This document shows, piece by piece, positions 32,879 to 43,700 of a stretch of 64,000 nucleotides of DNA (position 1 is its first letter; each line of letters begins with the position of its first letter). The position numbers and the translations under genes are program-made. The stretch comes from an uncultured Lactobacillus sp. Its GTDB lineage: Bacteria > Bacillota > Bacilli > Lactobacillales > Lactobacillaceae. The notes under the pieces are model-generated. The model was not told the DNA's origin, did not search any database, and worked only from the letters and a program-made list of their open reading frames with translations. The DNA lies in the NCBI GenBank assembly GCA_948500755.1, contig CAOOYH010000007.1:1-64000 (forward strand), in the 5' to 3' direction.

Positions 32879-33036
32879 TAAATTACCTCCTTAACGTCTT
32901 CTTTAATAAGATGACTAGCTCGACAAAAATTCCCCGCACGCCTCTGTGGCAATGCAGCCTGGCGTGCCGCAACCTTTTGCGTCAACGCATTACAACAATT
33001 GTGCCCCGAGGATAGACGTACCCTTCAAATGCACAA
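32879..33036 (-). promoter_or_regulatory. structured leader RNA of the S10 operon
   Basis: About 155 untranslated bases include the strong stem GGCACGCC/GGCGTGC around an 18-base loop (about 32936-32975), a small TGCG/CGCA hairpin, and outer CTCG/CGAG and ACAA/TTGT pairings. In several bacteria L4 or another product controls this operon through such a leader. The structure is visible; the ligand is inferred. Confidence 0.6.
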
Positions 33037-33041
33037 AGACT

Positions 33042-33070
33042 ATTGTACTTGGTATAACCTTAAATATCAA
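33042..33070 (-). promoter_or_regulatory. promoter of the S10 operon
   Basis: On the minus strand -35 TTGATA (33065-33070) and -10 TACAAT (33042-33047) are separated by 17 bases, close to the sigma-A consensus. Confidence 0.85.
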
Positions 33071-33106
33071 GGTTTTCATGTACTTTTCTTGATTTTTTTA
33101 AATTAA

Positions 33107-33141
33107 AAAAGAGATATTGGATTTACCAAATATCTCTTTTA
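33107..33141 (-). terminator. terminator of the str operon (after fusA)
   Basis: AAAAGAGATAT pairs with ATATCTCTTTT, extended by GG/CC, and is followed by a T-rich run on the minus strand. It separates fusA from the S10 promoter. Confidence 0.88.
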
Positions 33142-33158
33142 GTATCAAAATGTTTTAA

Positions 33159-35252
33159 TTATTCTGCGTTAGTTCCACGCTTTTTAATAATTTCATCTTG
33201 AATTGATTTAGGAGTTGGAGCGTAGTGGTCAAATACCATAGTGAAAGTACCACGACCTTGAGTTGATGAACGCAAAGTAGTTGCGTAACCAAACATTTCA
33301 GCAAGTGGAACCATAGCATTCAATACCTTAGCACCAGCTCTATCTTCCATACCGTCCATAGTACCACGACGAGCGGTAATTGAACCCATAACGTCACCTA
33401 AGTATTCTTCAGGAGTAGTTACTTGAACCTTCATAATTGGTTCCAAGATTACAGCGCCAGCCTTAGAAGCAGCGTTTCTAAGAGCAAGTGATGCAGCGAC
33501 CTTAAATGCAGCTTCTGAAGAGTCGACTTCGTGGTAACTACCATCGTAAAGCTTAGCCTTAACATCGATCAATGGGTAGCCTGCAAGAACACCATTCTTC
33601 ATAGCTTCTTGTAAACCAGCGTCAACTGAAGGAATAAATTCACGAGGAACAACACCACCAACGATAGCGTCTTCAAATTCGTAACCTTTACCTTCTTCAT
33701 TTGGAGTGAAGTCAATCCAAACATCACCGTATTGACCCTTACCACCTGATTGACGAACGAACTTACCTTGAGCCTTAGCTTCCTTAGTGAAAGTTTCACG
33801 GTAAGCAACTTGTGGTTCACCAATAGTTGCTTCAACGTGGAATTCACGCTTCATACGTTCTACTTCGATATCCAAGTGTAATTCACCCATACCAGAAATC
33901 AAAGTTTGACCAGTTTCTGGGTTAGTTTCAGCACGGAAAGTTGGGTCTTCTTCAGTAAGCTTTTGTAAAGCAACATCCATCTTATCACGGTCAGCTTTTG
34001 ATTTAGGTTCAATAGAAACTTGGATAACTGGATCTGGGATTTCCAAACTTTCCAAAATAAGTGGACGCTTTGGATCAGTTAATGAGTCACCAGTAGTTGT
34101 GTTCTTCAAACCAATAGCACCAGCAATATCACCTGAAAATACTTCTGGAATTTCAGTTCTTGAGTTTGCGTGCATTTGAAGCAAACGACCAACACGTTCA
34201 CGAGAATTCTTTGAAGAGTTCAATACGTATGAACCTGATTCAAGAGAACCAGTGTAAACACGGATGAAAGTCAAACGACCAACAAATGGATCAGTAGCAA
34301 TCTTAAATGCTAAGGCAGCAAATGGTTCATTGTCGTTAGCTCTAAGTTCTACTTCATCACCAGTCTTAGGATCATGAGCAACGTAAGGTTTTACGTCAAG
34401 TGGTGATGGTAAGTAATCAACAACACCATCAAGCATCATTTGAACACCCTTGTTCTTAAATGCTGAACCTGCGTAAACTGGGAAGAATTCCAAATTAATG
34501 GTTGCTTTACGGATAGCAGCCTTCAATTCATCATTAGAAATTTCTTCACCGCCAAGGTATTTTTCCATGATGCCGTCATCAACATCAGCAACTGCTTCAA
34601 TTAATTCGTTACGACGCTTAGTTGCTTCTTCCCTGTATTCATCAGGAACTGGAACAGTATCCCACTTTGAACCAAGCTTATCTTCGTCATAGATATCAGC
34701 AACCATGTTGATTAAGTCGATAACACCTTCAAAAGTATCAGCTGAACCGATTGGCATTTGAACTGCATGTGCGTTTGCGTTTAAACGTTCATGAAGTGAC
34801 TTAACTGATTTATCAAAGTCAGCACCAATCTTATCCATCTTGTTAACAAAAACAATACGAGGAACACCGTAAGTTTCAGCTTGACGCCAAACATTTTCAG
34901 TTTGTGGTTCAACACCAGCTTGAGCATCAAGAACAGTTACGGCACCATCAAGAACACGAAGTGAACGTTCTACTTCGATAGTGAAGTCAACGTGTCCTGG
35001 GGTATCGATAATGTTAATTCTGTAATCTTTCCATTGAGCTGTAGTGGCAGCTGAAGTGATAGTGATACCACGTTCCTTTTCTTCATCCATCCAGTCCATT
35101 TGTGAATCACCTTCGTGAGTTTCACCAATTTTGTGGATCTTACCAGTGTAGTAAAGGATACGTTCAGTAGTGGTAGTCTTACCCGCATCGATGTGGGCCA
35201 TGATACCAATGTTACGTGTCTTTTCTAATGGAAATTCACGCTTATTAGCCAT
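33159..35252 (-). CDS. fusA: elongation factor G
   Basis: This GTPase drives ribosomal translocation. The G-domain motifs are AHIDAGKTTTTERIL, RGITITSAATT, DTPGHVDF and NKMDKIGAD. Domains II to V follow, with SGMGELHLDIEVERM and GSITARRGTMDGMEDR near the C-terminus. Its 697 residues are full length. It follows rpsG in the str operon, and no tuf gene comes after it, as usual in lactobacilli. Confidence 0.98.
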   Translation of the reverse strand: MANKREFPLEKTRNIGIMAHIDAGKTTTTERILYYTGKIHKIGETHEGDSQMDWMDEEKERGITITSAATTAQWKDYRINIIDTPGHVDFTIEVERSLRVLDGAVTVLDAQAGVEPQTENVWRQAETYGVPRIVFVNKMDKIGADFDKSVKSLHERLNANAHAVQMPIGSADTFEGVIDLINMVADIYDEDKLGSKWDTVPVPDEYREEATKRRNELIEAVADVDDGIMEKYLGGEEISNDELKAAIRKATINLEFFPVYAGSAFKNKGVQMMLDGVVDYLPSPLDVKPYVAHDPKTGDEVELRANDNEPFAALAFKIATDPFVGRLTFIRVYTGSLESGSYVLNSSKNSRERVGRLLQMHANSRTEIPEVFSGDIAGAIGLKNTTTGDSLTDPKRPLILESLEIPDPVIQVSIEPKSKADRDKMDVALQKLTEEDPTFRAETNPETGQTLISGMGELHLDIEVERMKREFHVEATIGEPQVAYRETFTKEAKAQGKFVRQSGGKGQYGDVWIDFTPNEEGKGYEFEDAIVGGVVPREFIPSVDAGLQEAMKNGVLAGYPLIDVKAKLYDGSYHEVDSSEAAFKVAASLALRNAASKAGAVILEPIMKVQVTTPEEYLGDVMGSITARRGTMDGMEDRAGAKVLNAMVPLAEMFGYATTLRSSTQGRGTFTMVFDHYAPTPKSIQDEIIKKRGTNAE

Positions 35253-35288
35253 AAATAAAGTCTCCTCTTAAAAATACAAAAGAACAAA

Positions 35289-35759
35289 TTAGAAGCGGTA
35301 GTGTGCAAATGCACGGTTTGCTTCAGCCATACGGTGAACATCTTCACGTTTTTTAACTGCTGAACCAGTGTTGTTTGAAGCGTCGATGATTTCGTTAGCT
35401 AAACGTTCATCCATAGTGTGTTCATTACGTAAACGTGCGTATGAAACAAGCCATCTTAAACCTAAAGTAGTTCTTCTTTCTGGACGAACTTCAACTGGGA
35501 TTTGGTAGTTTGAACCACCGATACGACGAGCTCTTACTTCAAGAACTGGCATAACGTTGTTCATTGCTTCTTCAAAGACATCAAGTGGTTCCTTACCAGT
35601 CTTATCCTTAACAATAGTGAAAGCATCGTAAAGGATTGAAGATGCCTTAGCTCTCTTACCGTCGATCATTAAGTGGTTGATCAACTTAGTAACGAGCTTT
35701 GAGTTGTAAACTGGATCTGCTAAAACGTCTCTCTTAGTTACATGTCCTTTTCTAGGCAT
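35289..35759 (-). CDS. rpsG: 30S ribosomal protein S7
   Basis: S7 nucleates head assembly and touches the E-site tRNA. It opens PRKGHVTKRDVLADPVYNSK and has EVRARRIGGSNYQIPVEVRP and the C-terminal HRMAEANRAFAHYRF. It has 156 residues. Confidence 0.98.
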   Translation of the reverse strand: MPRKGHVTKRDVLADPVYNSKLVTKLINHLMIDGKRAKASSILYDAFTIVKDKTGKEPLDVFEEAMNNVMPVLEVRARRIGGSNYQIPVEVRPERRTTLGLRWLVSYARLRNEHTMDERLANEIIDASNNTGSAVKKREDVHRMAEANRAFAHYRF

Positions 35760-35773
35760 TATTTAACTCCTCC

Positions 35774-36181
35774 TTAACCTTTCTTAGTACCGTACTTAGA
35801 ACGGCTTTGCTTTCTGCCATCAACACCTGCAGTGTCAAGAGCACCACGGATAATGTGGTAACGTACACCAGGAAGGTCTTTTACACGACCACCACGAATT
35901 AAAACAACAGAGTGTTCTTGCAAGTTGTGGCCTTCACCTGGAATGTATGCAGTAACTTCGATCAAGTTTGAAAGACGTACACGGGCATACTTACGTAAAG
36001 CTGAGTTAGGCTTCTTTGGAGTCATAGTACCAACACGAGTTGCTACCCCACGCATTTGTGGAGCTGGGTTGAATACTAATTCCTTCTTCATACTGTTGTA
36101 ACCGTAGTTCAAAGCTGGTGACTTTGATTTAGTCGTCTTTGAGTGACGGCCTTTTCTTACCAATTGGTTAATGGTTGGCAT
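35774..36181 (-). CDS. rpsL: 30S ribosomal protein S12
   Basis: S12 is the decoding-centre protein and the streptomycin target. It opens PTINQLVRKGRHSKTTKSK. The two sensitive loops read TPKKPNSALRKYARV and GGRVKDLPGVRYH, the wild-type forms without known resistance substitutions. The start is MPTINQ, 12 codons inside the longest frame, with GGAGG upstream, giving 135 residues. It is the first gene of the str operon. Confidence 0.97.
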   Translation of the reverse strand: MPTINQLVRKGRHSKTTKSKSPALNYGYNSMKKELVFNPAPQMRGVATRVGTMTPKKPNSALRKYARVRLSNLIEVTAYIPGEGHNLQEHSVVLIRGGRVKDLPGVRYHIIRGALDTAGVDGRKQSRSKYGTKKG

Positions 36182-36270
36182 TAATTGTTTCCTCCTAAAA
36201 ATAACTATTTTGTTCACACATCCGGGAGTTTCTTTTTACCCAGACAGATTGTTCAAAACATACAATCACC

Positions 36271-36298
36271 ATTGTACTCGCTTTTGACAATAAATCAA
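36271..36298 (-). promoter_or_regulatory. promoter of the str operon (rpsL-rpsG-fusA)
   Basis: On the minus strand -35 TTGATT (36293-36298) and -10 TACAAT (36271-36276) are 16 bases apart, leaving an untranslated leader of about 85 bases before rpsL. A CTGGGT/CCCGG-containing segment in that leader could fold, but I see no clear attenuator. Confidence 0.7.
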
Positions 36299-36360
36299 AC
36301 TCTTTTGGATAAAAAAAGATAAAATTTATTTTTTTACGTACTTATAACTGAGGTGATTAT

Positions 36361-37044
36361 TTGTTTTTTGTAAATTTCATGATTGGTGCCTGTTTAGCTT
36401 CGCATGCAGGTGTAATTTGCGACCGCTATTTAAAAGAAGATTTTCTCTTAACTCGTTCTAAATGCAATTTTTGCAAAACAGAACTCTCCTTGTTAGCAGA
36501 AATTCCCCTAATATCATATATAGTTTTAAAAGGAAAATGCAGTTATTGTGGAAGCCCCATTCCACCTCTGTATTTTTTCATCGAACTTATCGGAGGATTG
36601 GCTTTTTTAAAACTGGATCTTTTAAATTTATCAAATATTTATTTAGCTATTTTCTTATTTTATTTATTAGTAATAGTTTGTTTTGATTATCAAAAGCAAG
36701 AGTTTCCTAGCATCTTTTTAATTCCACTTTTTTCAGCCGCTTTTATTTATTGGCTTCAAACTTCTCCCGCATATTCTTTAATTGATGCTCTTGAGTTTTT
36801 CCCAATTTGTTTAATTTTATTAATTTACACCTTTTTTCATAAGTTAGGAAGCGGAGACTTAATAATCTACATTATATTAGCCCTAATGTGGAATCCGCAC
36901 TTTGCTAATCTTGCTTTTTTAGTGGGAGCCATTTTTTCTCTAGTTCATTACTTTCTAGAATATAAGTACCGTTCAAGAACACAGCCTTTTGCCTTTATTC
37001 CTTATATCTACTTAGGATTAGTTAGTGGTTTACTTTCTTTCTAA
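36361..37044 (+). CDS. comC: type IV prepilin peptidase (A24 family, ComC/PilD-like)
   Basis: This membrane aspartyl protease cleaves and N-methylates prepilin-like competence pseudopilins. The N-terminal cytoplasmic zinc domain has CNFC and CSYC. The active-site aspartates are in CFDYQKQEFPS and in KLGSGDLI (the GxGD motif). Several membrane segments cover the rest of 227 residues. The start is a TTG preceded by AGGTG. It is transcribed opposite to its neighbours between rpoC and rpsL. Its substrates (comG pseudopilins) are outside the window. Confidence 0.9.
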   Translation: MFFVNFMIGACLASHAGVICDRYLKEDFLLTRSKCNFCKTELSLLAEIPLISYIVLKGKCSYCGSPIPPLYFFIELIGGLAFLKLDLLNLSNIYLAIFLFYLLVIVCFDYQKQEFPSIFLIPLFSAAFIYWLQTSPAYSLIDALEFFPICLILLIYTFFHKLGSGDLIIYIILALMWNPHFANLAFLVGAIFSLVHYFLEYKYRSRTQPFAFIPYIYLGLVSGLLSF

Positions 37045-37048
37045 ACAA

Positions 37049-37083
37049 AAAAGCACCTATTCAAATTGAATAGATGCTTTTCT
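37049..37083. terminator. bidirectional terminator between comC and rpoC
   Basis: CTATTCAA/TTGAATAG extended by AAAGCA/TGCTTT forms a long stem flanked by A and T tracts on both sides. It can serve the converging comC and rpoC transcripts. Confidence 0.85.
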
Positions 37084-37094
37084 TTTACCTAAAT

Positions 37095-40000
37095 TTAAGC
37101 TTCAGGCTTTTTATCTTTATCATTCATTTGCTTTTTAATGTCAGCAATTGAATAAACAGATTTTGATTTTTCAACATCAGCTTGTGGTTCCATGCTACGG
37201 TAAACCGGCATACCAGTACCTGCTGGAATAATCTTACCGATAATAACGTTTTCCTTAAGTCCAAGCAATGGATCATTCTTACCTCTGATAGAAGCATCAG
37301 TAAGCACACGAGTAGTTTCTTGGAATGAAGCAGCAGACAAGAAACTGTTAGTTTCAAGGGCAGCCTTTGTAATACCCAAAATAATACTTTGTGCAGTTGC
37401 TGGAATACCACCAGAAATAATAACTTCCTTGTTACGGTCACGGAATTGACCAATATCCATAACTTCACCTGGCAAGATGTCAGTTTCACCTGGATCAAGA
37501 ACACGAACCTTTTGAAGCATTTGACGAGTTAATACTTCGACGTGCTTATCAGAAATATCTACACCCTGCATTCTGTAGGCCTTTTGAACTTCAGCTAAGA
37601 TGTACTTTTCAGTAGTTAAAGTATCAGTAACTTGAATTAATTCCTTAGGATCAACAGAACCTAGAGTTAATTTGTCACCACGGTGAACTTCATCACCTTC
37701 GCCAACGGCAACTGAAGCAGTGTAAGGAACACTGTAACTTCTGGTATCAATCTTACCCTTAACAGTAATTTCGCGAGTGTGTTCAGCTGGGTTTTCTTGA
37801 ATAGAATCAACGATACCATCAACTTCAGAAATTGTAGCACGACCCTTAGGGTTACGAGCTTCAAACAATTCTTGCACACGAGGCAAACCTTGAGTAATAT
37901 CTTCAGCACCGGCAACCCCACCGTTGTGGAAAGTTCTCAAAGTAAGCTGAGTACCAGGTTCACCAATTGATTGAGCGGCAACAGTACCTACTGCCTCACC
38001 AACTTCAACTTCTTCCCCAGTTGCTAAGTTCATACCGTAACACTTACGGCAGACACCGTGAGGAGTATCACAAGTTAAAATTGAACGAATTTCAACGTGA
38101 GTTACACCAGCATCACAGATCTTACGAGCCATCTTTTCGTCCATCATTACATCAGGACCAACAATAGCTTCACCAGTCTTTGGATCCTTAACAGTTTCAG
38201 CAGTGAAACGACCAAGCAAACGGTCAAATAATGGTTCGATCATTTCATCACCTTCCATGATTGCATGAACGGTAATGCCACGATCAGTGCCACAATCATC
38301 TTCACGAATAATTACATCTTGAGCTACATCAACAAGACGACGAGTCAAGTAACCTGACTGAGCAGTCTTCAAGGCGGTATCAGTCATACCTTTACGAGCA
38401 CCGTGAGTGGACATGAATAATTCCAATACAGACAAACCTTCCTTGAAGTTTGAAGTAACAGGAATTTCGAACAACCCACCGTTAGGAGTGGCCATCAAAC
38501 CACGCATACCAGCTAACTGAGTAAAGTTTGAAATGTTACCACGGGCACCTGAGTCGGCCATGATTGTAATTGGGTTACGTGGATCATAAATTTGAGCAAT
38601 TTCATTTTGAACTTCATCTTTACATTGATTCCAAATATTAATTACTCGGTCATGACGTTCTTGTTCAGTGATAAGTCCACGTCTAAATTGCTTAGATACT
38701 ACATCAACTTGCTTGTGAGCCTTAGCTACCTTATCATCCTTATCAGTAATTTCTGGAACATCGTTCATACCGATAGTAATTCCGGAAATAGTTGAACTAG
38801 TGTAGCCTAAAGTCTTCAAATCATCAAGATATTCTGAGGTTCTTTGAACCTTGTAGTACTTGTAGATAGTGGCAATAGAATCTGACAAGAAGCCCTTCTT
38901 GAATGGATTTGCAATTAAATCATCGGCAACCTCATTAATTTTAGTGTGGATATCTTCACCTTCGTTTAAGAAGTACTTAGCGCTAAGTGGATTATTCAAG
39001 TTTTCCTCTGTAGGTTCATTAATGTAGAAGTAATCTTCAGGGAAAATTTGATTGAATACAATCTTACCGTAAGTAGTAATGAAGATTCCATGTTCATGCC
39101 CCTTAGGCCATGGCTTTTCAGGCATTGAATCTGCAGACATACCAATAATTGTATGGTAGTGAATGTCGCCATTTTCGTAAGCTACAGCTGCTTCTGCAGG
39201 AGAGCTAAAGATCATACCTTCACCTTCACGGCCCTTTTCAGCTTGAGTTAACCAGTAGTTACCAAGTACGACGTCCTGTGATGGAGTTACGATTGGCTTA
39301 CCATCCTTAGGTGCCAAAATATGGTGAGCTGCAAGCATGAGCAAACGTGATTCCGCAACAGCTTCATCTGATAATGGAACGTGAATGGCCATCTGGTCAC
39401 CGTCGAAGTCGGCATTGTAAGCTTCACAAGCAAGTGGGTGCAAACGAATTGACTTACCTGGTACCAAAACTGGTTCAAAGGCTTGGATACTCAAACGGTG
39501 CAAAGTAGGTGCACGGTTCAAAAGAACTGGACGTTCCTTAATTACATCTTCAAGTACATCCCAGATATCGTCATCTTCACGATCAATCTTACGCTTAGCA
39601 TTCTTGATGTTAGATGCAATCTTACGCTTAACCAATTCGTGCATTACAAATGGTTTGAATAATTCAAGAGCCATTGGACGAGGAACACCACATTGATAGA
39701 ATTTCAATTTTGGTGAAACATCGATAACTGAACGACCAGAGTAGTCAACACGCTTACCAAGCAAGTTTTGACGGAAACGACCTTGCTTACCTTTAAGCAT
39801 GTGTGAAAGTGACTTAAGTGGACGGTTACCTGGTCCAACAACTGGACGACCACGACGACCATTGTCGATCAAGGCATCAACAGCTTCTTGAAGCATACGC
39901 TTTTCGTTTTGAACGATAATGTTTGGTGCATTTAAATCAAGCAATCTCTTTAAACGGTTGTTACGGTTAATTACACGTCTGTACAAATCGTTCAAGTCAG

Positions 40001-40754
40001 AAGTAGCAAAACGTCCACCTTCAAGTTGAACCATTGGACGCAAGTCTGGTGGGATAACTGGAACAGCATCCATAATCATCCATTCTGGCTTGTTACCAGA
40101 ATTCTTAAATGCATCCAAAATGTCCAAACGACGAATTGCGCGCGTACGCTTTTGACCAGTTGCAGTTTGAAGTTCTTTCTTTAAAGCTGCAACTTCTTTA
40201 GCCAAGTCAACCTTTTTAAGCAATTCACGGATAGCTTCAGCACCCATTTTTGCTTCAAAACGATTGCCATACTTAGCTTTTTGTTCACGGTATTCTGCTT
40301 CAGTTAACAATTGCTTTGGTTCAAGATCAGTATCACCTGGATCAATAACAATGTATGCAGCAAAGTAAATGACTTCTTCAAGAAGTCTTGGAGAAATATC
40401 CAAAACTAAACCCATTCTTGATGGAATGCCTTTGAAGTACCAAATATGAGTTACTGGGGCAGCTAATTCAATGTGTCCCATTCTTTCTCTTCTTACTTTA
40501 GAAGAAGTAACTTCAACACCACAACGATCACAAACGATTCCGCGGTATCTAACACCCTTGTACTTACCACAAGCACATGACCAATCTTTAGTTGGTCCAA
40601 AAATTCTTTCATCAAATAAGCCATCTTTTTCTGGCTTTAAAGTACGGTAGTTGATGGTCTCAGGCTTTTTAACTTCACCATATGACCAGCTTCTGATCTT
40701 GTTAGGTGATGCAAGACCAATTTGCATACTTTCAAACTTATTTACGTCGATCAA
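37095..40754 (-). CDS. rpoC: RNA polymerase beta-prime subunit
   Basis: It is the catalytic subunit holding the active-site magnesium through YNADFDGDQMAIH. The N-terminal zinc site is CACGKYKGVRYRGIVCDRCG, and a second cysteine set appears in CRKCYGMN. The bridge-helix and trigger-loop regions (MRGLMATPNGGLFEIPV) are present. The start is TTG, with GGAGG nine bases upstream. At 1219 residues it is full length. It follows rpoB by 15 bases. Confidence 0.98.
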   Translation of the reverse strand: MIDVNKFESMQIGLASPNKIRSWSYGEVKKPETINYRTLKPEKDGLFDERIFGPTKDWSCACGKYKGVRYRGIVCDRCGVEVTSSKVRRERMGHIELAAPVTHIWYFKGIPSRMGLVLDISPRLLEEVIYFAAYIVIDPGDTDLEPKQLLTEAEYREQKAKYGNRFEAKMGAEAIRELLKKVDLAKEVAALKKELQTATGQKRTRAIRRLDILDAFKNSGNKPEWMIMDAVPVIPPDLRPMVQLEGGRFATSDLNDLYRRVINRNNRLKRLLDLNAPNIIVQNEKRMLQEAVDALIDNGRRGRPVVGPGNRPLKSLSHMLKGKQGRFRQNLLGKRVDYSGRSVIDVSPKLKFYQCGVPRPMALELFKPFVMHELVKRKIASNIKNAKRKIDREDDDIWDVLEDVIKERPVLLNRAPTLHRLSIQAFEPVLVPGKSIRLHPLACEAYNADFDGDQMAIHVPLSDEAVAESRLLMLAAHHILAPKDGKPIVTPSQDVVLGNYWLTQAEKGREGEGMIFSSPAEAAVAYENGDIHYHTIIGMSADSMPEKPWPKGHEHGIFITTYGKIVFNQIFPEDYFYINEPTEENLNNPLSAKYFLNEGEDIHTKINEVADDLIANPFKKGFLSDSIATIYKYYKVQRTSEYLDDLKTLGYTSSTISGITIGMNDVPEITDKDDKVAKAHKQVDVVSKQFRRGLITEQERHDRVINIWNQCKDEVQNEIAQIYDPRNPITIMADSGARGNISNFTQLAGMRGLMATPNGGLFEIPVTSNFKEGLSVLELFMSTHGARKGMTDTALKTAQSGYLTRRLVDVAQDVIIREDDCGTDRGITVHAIMEGDEMIEPLFDRLLGRFTAETVKDPKTGEAIVGPDVMMDEKMARKICDAGVTHVEIRSILTCDTPHGVCRKCYGMNLATGEEVEVGEAVGTVAAQSIGEPGTQLTLRTFHNGGVAGAEDITQGLPRVQELFEARNPKGRATISEVDGIVDSIQENPAEHTREITVKGKIDTRSYSVPYTASVAVGEGDEVHRGDKLTLGSVDPKELIQVTDTLTTEKYILAEVQKAYRMQGVDISDKHVEVLTRQMLQKVRVLDPGETDILPGEVMDIGQFRDRNKEVIISGGIPATAQSIILGITKAALETNSFLSAASFQETTRVLTDASIRGKNDPLLGLKENVIIGKIIPAGTGMPVYRSMEPQADVEKSKSVYSIADIKKQMNDKDKKPEA

Positions 40755-40769
40755 AAGTTTAACCTCCTA

Positions 40770-43700
40770 CTATTTAGAAACCTTGTCGTCTGAATTGTCT
40801 ACAGGTGTATTTTCTGGCTTATCTGCAGACTTATTATCTTCTTTTGTAGTTTCTTCGGCTAACTTCTTCTTTTGTTGTTCTTCTGCCATACGTGACAAGG
40901 TATCAATATTCAAATGTTCATTTGAATCATCATTCATATCACGTAACTCAATTTCCTTATGGTCTAAGTCAAGAACTCGAATATCTAATCCAAGAGATTG
41001 TAATTCTTTAACAAGAACACGGAATGATTCAGGAACACCTGGCTTAGGAATTCTTTCGCCCTTAACAATAGCTTCATATGCCTTTACACGTCCAACAACG
41101 TCATCTGACTTGTAAGTCAAGATTTCTTGCAATGTGTAAGCTGCACCGTAAGCTTCAAGAGCCCAAACTTCCATTTCACCAAAACGCTGTCCACCAAATT
41201 GAGCTTTACCACCAAGTGGTTGTTGAGTAACAAGTGAGTAAGGTCCGATTGAACGTGCGTGAATCTTATCATCAACCATGTGAGTAAGCTTCAAGTAGTG
41301 CATGATACCTACAGATACACGGTTATGGAATGGTTCACCAGTACGTCCATCGTAAATAACTGTCTTACCATCTTTATCAACACCAGCTTGACGAACAGTG
41401 TTCCAAACATCTTCTTCTGTTGCCCCGTCAAATACAGGAGTAGCAACGTGAATACCTAAATCATTAGCTGCACGACCTAAGTGAAGTTCAAGAAGCTGTC
41501 CAATGTTCATACGTGAAGGCACACCCATTGGGTTCAAGCAGATATCAACTGGAGTACCATCTGGTAAGTATGGCATATCTTCTTCTGGAGCAACCATAGC
41601 AACAGTACCTTTGTTACCGTGACGACCAGACATCTTGTCCCCAACTTGAATCTTTCTCTTTTGAGCGATGTAAACTCTAACCATAGTGTTAACACCTGGT
41701 GAAAGTTCATCGCCGGCTTCACGAGTATAAACCTTAACGTCTTGAACGATACCGCCACCACCGTGTGGTACACGAAGAGAAGTATCACGAACTTCACGAG
41801 CTTTTTCACCAAAAATAGCGTGAAGTAATCTTTCTTCAGCAGATAATTCAGTTACACCCTTTGGAGTAACCTTACCTACCAAAATGTCGCCATCGTGAAC
41901 TTCAGCACCGATACGAATGATACCTTCAGCGTCTAAGTCCTTCAAAGCATCTTCACCCACGTTAGGGATTTCACGGGTGATTTCTTCAGGACCAAGCTTA
42001 GTGTCACGTGCTTCTGATTCGTAGTCTTCAATACTAATTGAAGTGTAAACATCATCTTTTACCAAACGTTCTGAAAGCATGATGGCATCTTCATAGTTGT
42101 ACATGTTCCAAGTCATGAAGGCAATAACTGGGTTTTGACCCAATGCAAGTTCCCCATGATCCATAGTTGGACCGTTAGCAATAACATCGCTCTTGTCTAC
42201 ATGATCACCTAACTTAACATTAGGAGTTTGGTTATATGACTTAGAGTTGTTTGAACGACGGTACTTTTCAAGAACATACTTATCTAAAGTACCATCTTCA
42301 CGTCTAACGCGAACTTCATTAGCATCAACATATTCAACAGTACCAGCAGCCTTAGCAACTAAAGCAGCACCAGAATCGTGGGCAGCACGGTATTCCATAC
42401 CAGTACCAACAAGTGAACTGTGTGGATTAATTAAAGGTGCAGCCTGTCTTTGCTGGTTGGCACCCATCAAAGCACGGTTAGAGTCGTCGTTTTCAAGGAA
42501 AGGAATACATGCAGAAGCAACTGACACAACTTGTTTAGGAATAACGTCCATGTAGTCAATCTTATCTGGAGTAACTTCGACGTTATCTTCCTTATGACGA
42601 GCTAAAATCAAGTCATCCTTGAATGAACCATCGTCATTTAAGCGAGTGTTAGCTCCGGCAATAATGTAGTTATCTTCAACATCAGCAGTTAAGTAGTCAA
42701 TCTTATCAGTAACTTTGTGAGTCTTCCATGAAACACGACGGTATGGGGTTTCGATGAAGCCATACTTGTTGATGATTGCGTAAGAAGCAAGTGAGTTAAT
42801 CAAACCAATGTTAGGACCTTCAGGTGTTTCAATTGGACATAAACGACCATAGTGAGTGTAGTGAACGTCACGAACTTCATATCCGGCACGATCACGAGTC
42901 AAACCACCAGGCCCTAAAGCTGACATACGACGCTTGTGGGTCAATTCACCTAATGGGTTGTGTTGGTCCATAAATTGTGAAAGTTGTGATGAACCAAAGA
43001 ATTCCTTGATACTTGCAACAATTGGACGAATATTGATCAATTGTTGTGGTGTAACAGTTGAAGGATCTTGGATTGACATTCTTTCACGAACGACACGTTC
43101 CATTCTTGCTAAACCAATTCTAAATTGGTTTTGAAGAAGTTCACCTACACGACGAATACGACGGTTACCAAGGTGGTCAATATCGTCAGTAGTACCAATC
43201 TTGTCTTGAAGAACTAAGAAGTAGTTAATTGAAGCCAAAACATCGGCTGGAGTTAAATGCTTAACTTCCTTATCAATGTGACCATTTGACATTAACTTAA
43301 CTACACGTTCAGGATTTACTTTTGAGTAAACCTTAATTTCTTGAACTGTAATTGGGTCTGGCAAAACACCTTCCTTTGAAGGTTGGTAAGTTACCATCTT
43401 AAAGTCATCACGATCAAGGTACTTTTCAAGAGTATCCATTACTTCATGAGTAACCACAGTACCCTTCTTAGCAATAATTTCACCAGTATCTGGATCAGCC
43501 AAAGTTTCAGCTAAAGTTTGTCCGTATAAACGATTCTTAAGTGAAAGTTTCTTATTAATCTTGTAACGACCAACTGGAGCTAAATCGTAGCGACGTGGGT
43601 CAAAGAATCTAGCGTACAAAAGAGAACGAGATGAATCAGTAGTCTTAGGTTCACCTGGACGAAGTCTTTCGTAAATGTCCTTCAATGATTCAGCAACACG

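Noticed and set aside
40651..41115. 154-codon rightward frame across the rpoB-rpoC junction
   Set aside because: It lies antisense to both essential genes with codon use dictated by them; no promoter or family features.
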